From the NCBI GenBank assembly GCA_902728285.1, contig CACVBU010001358.1, positions 868,001 through 932,000 of the forward strand: a stretch of 64,000 nt of DNA, read 5' to 3'. This DNA comes from Clytia hemisphaerica. Its lineage: Eukaryota > Cnidaria > Hydrozoa > Leptothecata > Clytiidae. Positions 47,901 through 57,584 of this stretch are shown piece after piece (within the stretch, counting starts at the first letter, position 1; each line of letters starts with the position of its first letter). The notes below the pieces were generated by a model. That model searched no databases. It was given only the letters and a program-made list of their open reading frames with translations, and was not told where the DNA came from. The translations under genes were made by a program, and so were the position numbers.

Positions 47901-50900
47901 CAACATTGGAGCACCAAGTGGCGAAACACGATGCAGAAGATGAGAAGCTGAAAGAAATCAAAGAGGATATAAGTAAAATCGAGGGTGAGATAAAACAACA
48001 AACAAGTCTAGTGGATGCAAAACGAAAGGCAGTTCACGAGTCACTAGATGGTAATCTCAAAAGGGACGAGTTTATGCAAAAATGTGCCCTGGGTCCGAAC
48101 TACTGTCAACAGTACTGCTTGTCTCACTTAGAAGCTAAAGAATGTTTACAAGACTCTAAGCAACGCATTATTTTTAAAGTTGAGCATCAATGTAGAGAAG
48201 AGAACTATGTCAAAAACATCGTGAAAATCAACGGCACCATGAAACTCAAAATCAACGAAATAAAAACTTTACAAAAGGTTGAGTGTGAAAACAACTGTCC
48301 ACTCTTATTTGGTCAGAAATTATCATTCAGTGAATCAGCAGTAGATTTTGATAAGTTATTTCACTGTTACCGCACATGTGACTCTGTACAAGTCCCGGTT
48401 CTTCAAAATCGGGAAATCACCAAACCGATTCGGGATATACAAAAGGAATCGGAGAAAGTAACTCGTTGTACCAACATTTTTCAACAAATGATTCCGAAAC
48501 CTGGACAGCCATATGATCAAGAAAAAGAACTTTGTTATCATAACCGAATATGCGCGACCAGCATCGATCAGATGTGCTTGACCAACGTTACCGATTGCAA
48601 GACTAAGATCCAGTCGATGGCAAGCTCTTCTACATCAGGCTTCAAGGTTGCTTTCGATGACTTCACCAAGGAAGTGAATACTTTAGAGATCATGAAAAAA
48701 CGCAAAGAAACTCTCGATCAAGTCTCAAGAACACAGCAACATATTGTCGTCTTCTACAATAACATCATAACCAAAACTCGTGAATATCTTTCCAACCTAC
48801 ACACCCTAGAAACCAACATCGATCCATGGTCTAGTACCAAATTATCGAAATTCCAAACAGGTGCTGGGTTACAAATAACAGACCTTTCATTTGAGATCAA
48901 ACACGAGTTAGGTCAATCTATGTTACCAAACCTCCCTTTGAGAATTCAAAGCAAAGATTACAAGGGTGATACATTGAAACCTGTCAATGTTTTGTTTGAC
49001 GTGAAAAATGAAAATCAAGCCATCTTCGAAGCAGCTGATTCCCTGATTGACATGATTGAAGAAAAGGTAAATACTTTTTTTATTCAATACACCCCTGTCT
49101 CATTGACCTGGTGTAAATTTTCTAACTAGTGGAGATAATTAGATGAAAGACTAAATGCCAATGAAGATAGAAAATCCCCAGGTTTTAATGAGTGAGGATT
49201 TTAATTCTATTGTTTAAAGCTCGAAAATTCCTGTGTGGATTTTCACAAGTGTTTTTCCCACGTATTTAATATGAGAGATTTTGTTGATGGCAACTTACAA
49301 TATTATCGAATAATGGAGTGTATATCGAATAGTAGAAGGTCGAATTAGAGAGTGTCAACTATACTTGAATTCAGCAAAATGCAGTTTTAATATACTCTAC
49401 ATATTTTGCTTTTCAGGCTCATTCATCTTTGTGTTACAACGTGGAAACATCTGCAGTCTATTTAAACAATTTCGTTCTCACTGTTGACAAACTGATCAAA
49501 GATTACGAAAACACCGAATTAGCATACTTCAGGAATGTCACCAAAGTTGAACACGAAAATAAGCAACTATACGATCAAATTGTCAGAGAACTATCCAATG
49601 CTTCCAATATTGATTCGTTAAAGACAGATTTGAAGAAGCTGATTCCAAGCTATATACAATGGAATGTGACATTTTCAAAATTTATGATGAAACTACAAAG
49701 CTCTTCTCATGGCTATGGTGAATGTTACTCTTTTGAAGACTGTATTGATTTCCACATGGCGAGGATCAAAAGATATTTGACTTTCAAGGATACCAGTTTT
49801 CTGCAGTCCTATGAAGAACTTGGTAAGTATAGCTATGGTTATCATATTTTGGAGACGGGTATGTGCCGCTCTTAAGGGTGTTTTTTGAAACCTGGAAAAT
49901 AAAGCTAGAGGAAATTGGATCTCCAACGGTCTGAAAAATACGAAAATTCTAACTTTTTTGTCCCTTAATAAATTGAAATTTGGTCAAATTACTCCCAAAA
50001 AGGTTCTTAAAATTGACAAAAGTTACCTATTTTTCCTCCTTGTTAGTCCCACTAAGGGTTCGAAGGTAAAAGGTTGAAAGCACATACCTGTCACCTATAA
50101 TGTTCCTTTCTGGAAAAAACAAGTGGCTTTGGCTAACTAGTATTATCGGGCTAAAAAATGTGGATAATTCTCCAGTAGAATGAGAAATTTATGCGCTCAT
50201 TTCTTTCATCATAGGTGAAATTCTAAAAAAACTGATGAACGATGATCTCGACATCAATCAAGCCAAGGAGATGAGCAAATCTGCCAAAGACAAGATGTCA
50301 AAACAAGATCCAGTTGTTTTATTCTGTGGCTTACCTCCATCCATCAAATACAAGCTGAATAACCAGATAAGTGTCAAAGAATACGAAGAATTATCTTTAT
50401 CTGTTATTGTGACGCCCAGTAATTTTGAATACTTTGTCACTTGGAGGAAAGATAACGTGATCATACCAGGCCACCATAAATCAGATTACCAGAAAAACGC
50501 AACGATGGCCGACGAGGGTTGGTATTCATGTCACGTGGAAAATAAGTTCGGATCAACAGAATGCGGTGTTGTTAAAGTAGATATAATTGCAAAACCCATA
50601 TTTCATTATTTCCCTAAGAAGGTTACTGTGTACGAAAAATCACCAAAGAAATATCAATATTTAACATGTAATGTTACCGGTGCTGACAGACTGCAATGGG
50701 TGTATCAGCCTTTTGATGATACAAGACAAACAGAATTTTCTGGTTCTCAGTTCTGGTTTAACGCTTCGCCAGGACTAGAATGGAACTCAGGTTATTATTG
50801 GTGTGATGCTAGCAATGATGGTTTCAAATTGAAAAGTCCGATAATCGCATATAGCAGACAGGCTGTACAGAATGGTATTACAGTCACAAAAATAACTATT

Positions 50901-53900
50901 GATTGGCAAGAACCAGCTTCTAGGCGGCGCCGGAGGAGCTCTCGAAAGCGGCGCCAGATACCAAGCGATGTTTCAGCCAGAGATTTAAATCGTTTAAAAT
51001 ATATGCTATCTCTAGAGCTTAAAGTCAACGCTGATGCTATAAAAGAACTGAAATACATTAAAAACAATCATCAAAAAGCTAAAGTCACATTTACACTTGA
51101 AGGAAAAGATTTCAATAGTGAATTATCAAAAGTTGATACATGGGATGATTTAACAGATCAGGTCATGGAAGATCGACGATCAACAGTCAGTAAAATTGAA
51201 ACATTGAATAATACTCTTGGTTCTTCAAATTGGGTATTGGAAAACGGCCAGGCGTTGAAATTCGTTCCGTCAAGCATGGAATTGTCAAAAACAACCGTTA
51301 AATGTTCAACTGGATTTGGACTGATTGAGAATGGGTTTATGTGTGGTAAGTGTAGTTTAAGAGCCATTTTTTTTTAAAATCTTCAGAATAAAGAAAGTCT
51401 GATACCTCACCCTCTTATATTTTGATGAAATTTTGACCAAATGATCTATCACACAAGAAAATAAGACTCTGAAAATTTCACCTTGATATCTCAAGTAGTT
51501 TTGAAGATACAGCGTCTCAAAGATAGGCTACTAAGCGAAAATTGACCCCTAAAAATCATGCACTCTGGTGGGGAGCAGATTTTGAAAGCCAATGAATTTT
51601 TATTCAAGTACATTAGAAAGCTGATTTACAGTGGATTTCAAGAACTTTTTGTAGGGAATCAGAAAAAATCAAATTGAGTCTCCAAAATTTTCTCCGAAAA
51701 TCTCTAGCACCTCCTGTAGAGGGCTTCAAACTTTGCGTAATCTGGGTTTGGAAGCACTTTTAGCTGACTGCTGATGGTCCTTGGGACTTTTTTGAAGTAA
51801 ACTTTTGACCTGGAGTGGTTTACTGGTGGGTTTTGGCCACAAAAATAACATTTTGATCTTCTCTAGTTAACTAATCATTGGCATTAGGGGAACAACTGAA
51901 AAAGATTTCAGGTCATTTCCATCAAAACAGATGACATTTTATGACAGTTTCTTTATTTTTAAGTACAGAATATGTAAAAAAATGAGACTGACATCTGGCG
52001 TTTCCTACCATTCCAGAGCCTATATTTCCAGAAAAAAACTCAACCTTTCACAGTTTGGTGAATATTAATCTTAAATATAAGCAGGTTACTTCAACTTAAT
52101 GGGTTTAAGAGTACTCAATTTCTATTCAAAAACTTTTTAGACTCCTGGAAATTATTGTCAAAGTAGGATTTCTAAACATGCTTATTAGAGCCTTTGGAAG
52201 TAGCTCACTAGCTTATAAGGTCGCGTTTTTACGTTTTTTGCTTAAAAAAGCCTTAAATAGAGCTTAAATAGAGCTTTTTAAGCGTTTTAAAGCTATTTTA
52301 GTGAAAATTCGTCGGTTCTGCCCCCTTCGCTGGACTTCAATGGGTCTAATCCATTGCAAGGGAGTGTCCCACGAGGTTTAGGACCATTGGGAACCAGCTC
52401 AGCCCCGTATGGAGCTCAGAATAAGCTTAACTAAGGCTCCAGTAAAGCGCTGTAAGCTTACAGCGTAAGCCCGGGCGGCTCTGTAGGCCTAAAAACCGGT
52501 TTTCTGGCAAAACTACTGTTCCCAGCCGGTTCTAAACCCTCTAAATCGCTTTAGCAGCATGAAAACATGCTAATTAGAGCCTTTGGAAGTAGCTCACTCG
52601 CTTATAAGGTCGCGTTTTTACGTTTTTTGCTTAAAAAAGCCTTAAAATCGCTTAAATAGAGCTTTTTAAGCGTTTTAAAGCTATTTTAGTGAAAATTCGT
52701 CGGTTCTGCCCCCTTCGCTGGACTTCAATGGGTCTTACTTGTTGATTCTTAAATAACTAAGCAACATTACAAGGGTGATAATTTATGAGATACTGCAAAC
52801 AATGCTGTTTAAATCTTCTGGACAAGAAATATTGGATAGTCTAAAGCTAATCACAACACTTGGACTTAGAAATTTTGTGGTAAAGCGCAAATCGATCATA
52901 TCTTTAAGAGACTTCAAAAGCCCATTGAGATTTTTTTGAGGCTATAAACTAGACCTACTAAGGAAGCCTTGCTGAAAATTTCAAAAAGATTTGGTGTTGC
53001 CTTAAAAAGATACGCCATCTTGAATTTTGCTCCAGGTCTGCCGAAATAGCAATTTTTTTGGCCATTTTTGACGGTTACGCAAAGATGGAAATCCTAAAAA
53101 TGTTATTTTAGTGGCCAAAACCCACCAGTAAACCACTCCAGGACAAAAGTTTACTTCAAAAAAGTCCCAAGGACCATCAGCAGCCAGCTAAAAGTGCTTC
53201 CAAACCCAGATTACGCAAAGTTTGAAGCCCTCTACAGGAGGTGCTAGAGATTTTCGGGAAAAATTTTGGAGACTCAATTTGATTTTTTCTGATTCCCTAC
53301 AAAAAGTTCTTGAAATCCACTGTAAATCAGCTTTCTAATATACTTGAATAAAAATTCATTGGCTTTCAAAATCTGCTCCCCACCAGAGTTCATGATTTTT
53401 AGGGGTCAATTTTCGCTTAGTAGCCTATCTTTGAGACGCTGTATCTTCAAAACTACTTGAGATATCAAGGTGAAATTTTCAGGGTCTTATTTTCTGTCTA
53501 AATTTCAGCAAAATCCAAGAGGGTGAGGTATCACACCCTGAAGACTCTTAAAAAAAATGGCTCTTAACCCTTATAAAACCCGAGGACAACAAACTTATAA
53601 AAAGTCTTATCAAATATTTTGGTTGGCCCGGGTTGGCCGAGATTGATATATGTTTTTTTAAGAATACAAAAATTCGAAAATAGGCTTAGAGATGCTTAGG
53701 TTGAGGGTTTGATAAGGCTGAAAAAATGGTTACAAAGAAGCTTCTATCCCAAGCAAACTTTTAGGGAAATTCCGAAAATCCGTAAAATCCCAGCCAAAAA
53801 TAGCAAAAAAACGCCTAGAAATGCTTATAAGTGCAATGCTTATAAAAAACATGTGAATTGTCTCAAAAGTTATATATAACTCAATGGGATCAATCCTTTA

Positions 53901-56671
53901 AGTCGAAACTTTTGCAAAACCTTAACTCAGGGAACTAAGTTCTTTTCCACAATCCTGTACCGTTTTCCTAACCACACCCATGTTTCAATTAATTGGATTT
54001 CGACAAACTATATACTCTCGGGTACCTAATAGCCGTCCCCCCGCTAATTAATTTTTCTAAAATTTTCCACCCAGGACACTCTTATTCCAACCCCCCCTAC
54101 TCACTTATTAAATTTTGAATTTGGGTAAATGTTTTTGAAAGTTCCCCTCTTTTGTCTTAATTCTGCTGTAATAGCCTCCTTTTCAAAAATTTTCCACCCA
54201 GGCCATTTTTATTCCAATCCCCCGCTTATTAAGTTTTAAGAGTTTTTCCGATCCCCCCGGCTATTAGGTACCCGAGAGTAAGTGACATAATCTAAAGATA
54301 TACCTTCCAGAAGATAATTTTTAAAATCATTTTGTCAAAAACTTCCCCTTACTATTTCTAGGGTGTACATGCATTAAAAAGTTCACAACAGCTTTCATTC
54401 TTTTTAGGTCAGTGCCCAGCTGGAAGTCGATCCATTGATTCTCGATGTGTACCATGTACAAAAAACTTTTATCAACCAAAAGCTGGTCAAACAACTTGTC
54501 TACCATGTTCATTTGATCACGTGACTGATGATGCTGGTGCAATATCACCTGACGAATGCAAAACACCACGTAAGCTCTATTAAAATATCTAGCCTTTTTC
54601 AGTAAAGATGAAAAATCAATTCCAAATATTAGTAAATCTTTAGAAATTTTTAGAAAAATACCTTTAGCAAGGATAGTATAGCTATGAAGTAAAAGTTATG
54701 GAATAGCTGACAGACCGATCCATTTAAAATATAAACCCATAGTAAATACCGAAACTGTCATAACCATTTTTAATGAGGGTTAGACTTTGCTGTCATTTTG
54801 AGCTAATTGGGTTTTTGGTCCATAAAATGTCACTGTTTCATGAATACTTTTTTTTGCTTTAGCATCGACATTAGCTCCACCAACAACTTCAAAACCGCAA
54901 ACTCCACCAATAATAAACCCATCCAAACCTACTCAAGGTACTGGAGACAAAGACACTCAAGGAGTTGAAGAAAATGAAGATGACAATGTCATTATTATTG
55001 CACCAATCATCGCTGTAGTCTTAATCTTCATCATTATCATCGGTAAGCTTGTATTCATGATAAAATGCACCATTGCAATGTCTAGATTACATCACGGACC
55101 CAACAGCTGATTTGTTGCAAGTGACGTATTGACTGATTTTGCGTCACTTTCAACCAATCAGCTGTTGGGTTTACGGTGTGATGTCGAAGACATTGCAGTA
55201 ATAATGCATATCATGAACTTATTATCTAAAACCTAGTATTACATGATCTGGAAAGTGACAGAGCCAGATTTTTTTGACCATGTTAATTTGCGCCGACGGG
55301 TCAAAATTTCAATGTCTTTGAAAGTGTGAATCGTGATATTCTAAAAATAACCTTTTTTTGAAAACAAAAGAGAGGGAGCCATGAGCTTACCTGTTGGTCA
55401 TGGAATCAAGGAATCTCAATATTAAATGCTTAATCAAGCGTCCTATCATAAGCTTCAATCTTCAAGATTCTTAAGGAACACCACGTCAACTATAAACACT
55501 TTCCATCATGACTGTTCTATACAGGAACAAACTTAAAGTTTTGAGAATTAAATCTTTCTGAGACTTTGGTCAGCTACTAGTTGCTGAAAATAATTTGAAG
55601 TTTTAAATGCGATAGACCTTTTTAGGAAGAATAACAATTATTGTCCTGTAGTGACCAAATTTATTTTCCTTAATAGTTGCTGTGTGTTTTATACGTCATC
55701 GTCGAAGCGAGCGCCAACGTAAAATGAAAACATTTTCACACGATCATATACAACCAACATCTGTTATCAATCCGTCTTTCGTTAACGGTGAAGATCCTTA
55801 CGCTCGAATCCCTTTCCAAGACGATGAAGACGTTTATACAATACCTGAGAAAAGTTTCAAGAAAGCTAACAAAAGTGTATCTCAGAAACGCCTCATACAT
55901 AACGCATATGAGTTTGATGGACCCCCTCAGACTTCGAGTTCTACAGATTCCCCTTACGTACCATCGAGCTCAAGCCGACCTAAAAAGCCTTCTTCAAACG
56001 GTGACCTAAAGAAAGAGCTTGCTACACGAGCAGAACCAAACCCTTATACAGCACCTACACGACCGCTGAATACAGGACAAAATGCAGATCTATCAAATCC
56101 TTGTTATTCTACTGTTGAGGATGTCATGGCAGATAAACAACGAATTGATATGAGTAAGCCTTCGTCTGAAAGTAATCAAAACCGGGCTATACCAAATAAT
56201 TATACGACTGTTGATGATATTGAAAAGCCTGATAAATTAACAGTAGAGCTTGGGAAAGATAATACGGTGCCGGGTCCCGGGGAAAGGGCCGTACCTAATG
56301 TTTACGTGGATGATTTACAGCCGACAGGCCGACGCAAAGCGCCGCCTCTACCCACACGAAGACATACAACAAAACCTGATTTAGACAACACTGATAATGT
56401 GTTTGAAAAGCCGGTACCGGCAAAACGGAACACGGTCAACGGTGACCGGCCACCGATTCCCGAACGTAGAGATTTACCGACGTACGAGCCAGTTCTTTCT
56501 AAGAAACGAATGCAAAGTCGTTCCTCAGTTTCTAAAGATTCCGCCAATCAGTATGAGTCTTTGGGGCCACATGATTTCAATAACAAAGGATTTGAGAACG
56601 ATGCTTTTAAAGATGATAATGAAGAAAATAATTATGATAAATTGGACAGGCAACAGACCTACAAACAATAA
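37595..56671 (+). CDS. Large type I membrane protein: EMI, EGFs, sushi, Ig, ephrin-like repeat, signalling tail (20 exons)
   Basis: Exons: 37595-37683, 37819-37962, 38817-38920, 39796-39924, 40318-40440, 40839-40979, 41514-41636, 42457-42579, 42901-43023, 43315-43467, 43874-43999, 44234-44407, 44573-44776, 45277-47256, 47622-49066, 49417-49822, 50215-51345, 54408-54569, 54863-55042, 55677-56671. They sum to 8,055 nt, giving 2,684 residues with a terminal stop and no internal stop. Introns 1-2 are phase 2 and intron 15 phase 0; all others are phase 1. Order: signal peptide; EMI 30-110; EGF 113-155; seven EGFs 156-459; sushi 460-517 and 518-585; EGF 586-622; unknown region with coiled coil to about 1890; two Ig-like domains; furin-like site 2106-2109; ephrin-like repeat 2240-2293; transmembrane 2336-2359; tail to 2684. 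EMI at one end and NPxY/YxxL motifs at the other recall CED-1/Draper/MEGF10 engulfment receptors, but the middle is different. A likely role is adhesion or recognition; the function is not known. Confidence 0.88.
38073..38312 (-). mobile_element. tRNA-derived SINE (family A), copy 2
   Basis: Minus-oriented copy in intron 2 of the receptor gene, with head near 38312 (ACCGTAGTGCAGTGGTAGAG on the minus strand). GGTCAGTTTA on both sides (38063-38072, 38313-38322) is a 10-bp target-site duplication. Confidence 0.88.
38397..38642 (+). mobile_element. tRNA-derived SINE (family A), copy 3
   Basis: Plus-oriented copy flanked by the 12-bp duplication TATGTGTACCGT (38385-38396 and 38643-38654). With copy 2 it forms a head-to-head pair only about 85 bp apart. 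Confidence 0.88.
39796..43999 (+). CDS. Exons 4-11: one EGF and seven calcium-binding-type EGFs, one per exon
   Basis: Exon 4 encodes a plain EGF ([22 protein letters not shown]). Exons 5-11 each encode one EGF with the opening D-x-(N/D)-[72 protein letters not shown] and [13 protein letters not shown]. This is the calcium-binding pattern. Exons 5, 7, 8 and 9 are exactly 123 nt; exons 6, 10 and 11 are 141, 153 and 126. Exon 6 has an extra CMC insertion and exon 10 a longer first loop. All are phase 1-1. The consensus Asn/Asp in the third loop is not obvious in every repeat, so hydroxylation is uncertain. Confidence 0.9.
41866..42154. mobile_element. CTTCTCACAGACCC-type MITE, diverged copy 4 (intron 7)
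   Basis: ACACCCCTGTGTCACAGACC at left, GTGAGACAGGGATGT at right; interior rich in TCCCCACTG and GGTGGAAAAA repeats as in the other copies. Confidence 0.65.
42245..42425. repeat. Tigger/pogo-like fragment (intron 7)
   Basis: GACTCTCGTTAATTCGAACT at left and AGTCGACTGTAACTCGAAAG at right, with ATTCGAA-type units between, resemble ends of Tigger-type elements. Similar TAACTCGAA pieces occur at about 42611 and 56740-56840. Confidence 0.4.
43646..43720. mobile_element. One-ended copy of the ACTGACCTTTATATA MITE (intron 10)
   Basis: ACTGACCTTTATATATCCCT with CCAAGTTACTCAATCCCGGC matches the left arm of the element at 12962-13243; the other arm is missing. Confidence 0.6.
44234..44776 (+). CDS. 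Exons 12-13: two sushi (CCP) modules
   Basis: Exon 12: [46 protein letters not shown], a textbook CCP with Trp before Cys4. Exon 13: [43 protein letters not shown], a longer CCP with an Asn-rich loop. Both are phase 1-1. The end of exon 13 and its donor are tandemly duplicated (44741-44850). Confidence 0.88.
44741..44850 (+). repeat. 55-bp tandem duplication across the exon 13 donor
   Basis: Units 44741-44795 and 44796-44850 differ at one base (GTAAGTAATAG versus GTAAGTGATAG); a third unit starts (10 nt). Each unit holds the last 36 nt of exon 13 and a GTAAGT donor. Use of the second donor would add an in-frame TAA soon after the first, so the first is taken as the real one. Confidence 0.85.
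45277..47256 (+). CDS. Exon 14 (1,980 nt): EGF plus a large region of unknown fold
   Basis: The exon opens with an EGF ([31 protein letters not shown]). About 620 residues follow that were not recognised: a beta-rich part with scattered cysteines ([28 protein letters not shown]) and NxS/T sites, then a helical stretch ([14 protein letters not shown] to [19 protein letters not shown]), then another beta-rich part with [13 protein letters not shown]. It ends phase 1 in the phrase SLTFKG. Its size is unusual next to the one-domain exons upstream. No stop or frame break. Confidence 0.8.
47622..49822 (+). CDS. Exons 15-16: coiled coil and cysteine-rich helical region
   Basis: Exon 15 (1,445 nt, ends phase 0) continues with a beta-rich start, then a strongly charged coiled coil (about 47815-48050: [20 protein letters not shown], then heptads to KRKAVHESL). 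A cysteine cluster follows ([57 protein letters not shown]). Exon 16 (406 nt) is helical with [14 protein letters not shown]. No known domain recognised. The coiled coil could support oligomerisation. The exon 15 acceptor is TTCTTACAAAG and the donor is AAG followed by GTAAAT. Confidence 0.78.
50215..51345 (+). CDS. Exon 17: two Ig-like domains, furin-like site and a juxta-repeat region
   Basis: Ig-like 1: [39 protein letters not shown]. It has the core Trp and the F-strand D-x-G-x-Y-x-C, but the B-strand Cys is replaced (SVIV). Ig-like 2: [18 protein letters not shown] and [13 protein letters not shown] has both cysteines. A polybasic run (50922-50954) follows, ending RKRR before QIPSD, a good furin consensus. 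Then about 125 residues, SEA- or GAIN-like in size and position though not by clear motif, end [16 protein letters not shown]. The donor at 51346 is followed after 11 nt by a transposable element. Confidence 0.82.
51357..53567. mobile_element. 2.2-kb foldback element with ~500-bp arms, TTAA-flanked (intron 17)
   Basis: Left arm about 51357-51857 and right arm about 53096-53567 are inverted copies of each other over roughly 470-500 bp, with small indels. The ends read TTAAGAGCCATTTTT and AAAAATGGCTCTTAA. TTAA at both ends suggests a piggyBac- or Kolobok-type non-autonomous element. It starts 11 nt after the exon 17 donor GT. The centre carries 174-bp direct repeats. Confidence 0.85.
52174..52736 (+). 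repeat. 174-bp direct repeats flanking a 214-bp spacer (TRIM-like)
   Basis: 52174-52348 and 52563-52736 are near-identical, from AAACATGCT through TCGCTGGACTTCAATGGGTC, differing mainly where one reads CCTTAAATAGAGCTTAAATA and the other CCTTAAAATCGCTTAAATA. The spacer is more GC-rich than its surroundings. The layout resembles a miniature LTR element, but clear TG/CA ends or a primer-binding site were not confirmed. Confidence 0.55.
54015..54278. mobile_element. MITE with CTCTCGGGTACCTAATAGCC termini (intron 17)
   Basis: Perfect inverted ends CTCTCGGGTACCTAATAGCC / GGCTATTAGGTACCCGAGAG flanked by TA. The interior contains AAAATTTTCCACCCAGG twice. Confidence 0.8.
54408..56671 (+). CDS. Exons 18-20: ephrin-receptor-like repeat, stalk, transmembrane helix, cytoplasmic tail
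   Basis: Exon 18 encodes [47 protein letters not shown], an ephrin-receptor-like repeat. Exon 19 encodes a Thr/Pro stalk, an acidic patch (EENEDDN) and the start of the membrane helix ([17 protein letters not shown]), completed in exon 20 (VAVCFI) and followed by [10 protein letters not shown], a stop-transfer. The tail has 12 tyrosines. Motifs include YARI, YTIP, NPYT, NPCYSTV (NPxY), YTTV, YEPV, YESL and YDKL, and two proline motifs, APPLPTRR and RPPIPERR. These suit PTB, SH2 and SH3 partners. The stop codon is at 56669-56671. Confidence 0.88.
55061..55215. mobile_element. CATTGCAATG-type palindromic MITE, copy 4 (intron 19)
   Basis: AATGCACCATTGCAATGTCT at left, GACATTGCAGTAATAATGCA at right, with CCAACAGCTGATT / AATCAGCTGTTGG inner arms. 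Confidence 0.75.
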
Positions 56672-57584
56672 TTTTATCAAAGTAGTCAAAATGGCTTGAT
56701 TTATAATGCCACACCTGAAGATTTAGTACTAAAGTGGAGTCTCTTTAACTCGAATGTCTCCTTAACTCGAACAAGTTTTATGGTCCCCACAGATAACAAT
56801 GCCTTATAAAACTAACTCCATAACTCAAAATTTCCTTAACTCGAACAAATTGCCACTGTTTATTTTTCCATATAATTCAGAATATCCGTTTTGTCGGAAG
56901 AGAGACGTTTAGGGAGCGAGTGGTTGAGAGATTTCATTCAAACTAAGTAAATTATTTTATACTTCACTATAAACTCATTGACATTTCTTTTATGCACTTT
57001 AAAAAGTTTTATAATTATAATACGTTTTGTAAATTATTTTGTAACTTATTTTTTAGTACACGCGTTCATTTTGTAAAACTTTGAGGGTTACAAGAAACCT
57101 ATTTACTGGATGGGGTTAAAAGTCACGTTCTTGAAAAAATTTGTTTTCAAAATTGGACTCTTACAATAGCAGTGCAGACAAAACTTTTGGTGCAAATTTC
57201 ATGTCTAGGGTCAGGAGAAAAAGTATTTCTAAAATACGACAAAAAATATTTTGCACCCCTACTTAATGGACGGTCAAAAAATAATCTTCCATAAAAATTT
57301 TTTTTGTCACCATGTGGTTTTTTCATCACTCTTTCCCAACGAATCCTTTACAATAAAGTAATTTATGGGTTATTTAAAAAAACATGCGGTACTCCATTGG
57401 TGTACCGATAGCGGTAGATATTCGTGTACCACTTTTCGCCACAAATTTCATTAAAACCGATATTTAAACTATATTAGATGATTTTTTTAGAAGAAACTTA
57501 AACTTTCTACTGATGACTTGATAAAGTTAGATTTATGATTTATCAAAGTAGTATAAATTTAAAGACCAGAATAAGACTTAAAAC
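56672..57584 (+). other. 3' untranslated and downstream region of the receptor gene
   Basis: AT-rich sequence after the stop. AATAAA at 57352-57357 is a possible polyadenylation signal; no nearer canonical hexamer was noticed. TTAACTCGAA-type repeats at 56740-56840 suggest a Tigger-like fragment. No gene seen. Confidence 0.45.
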
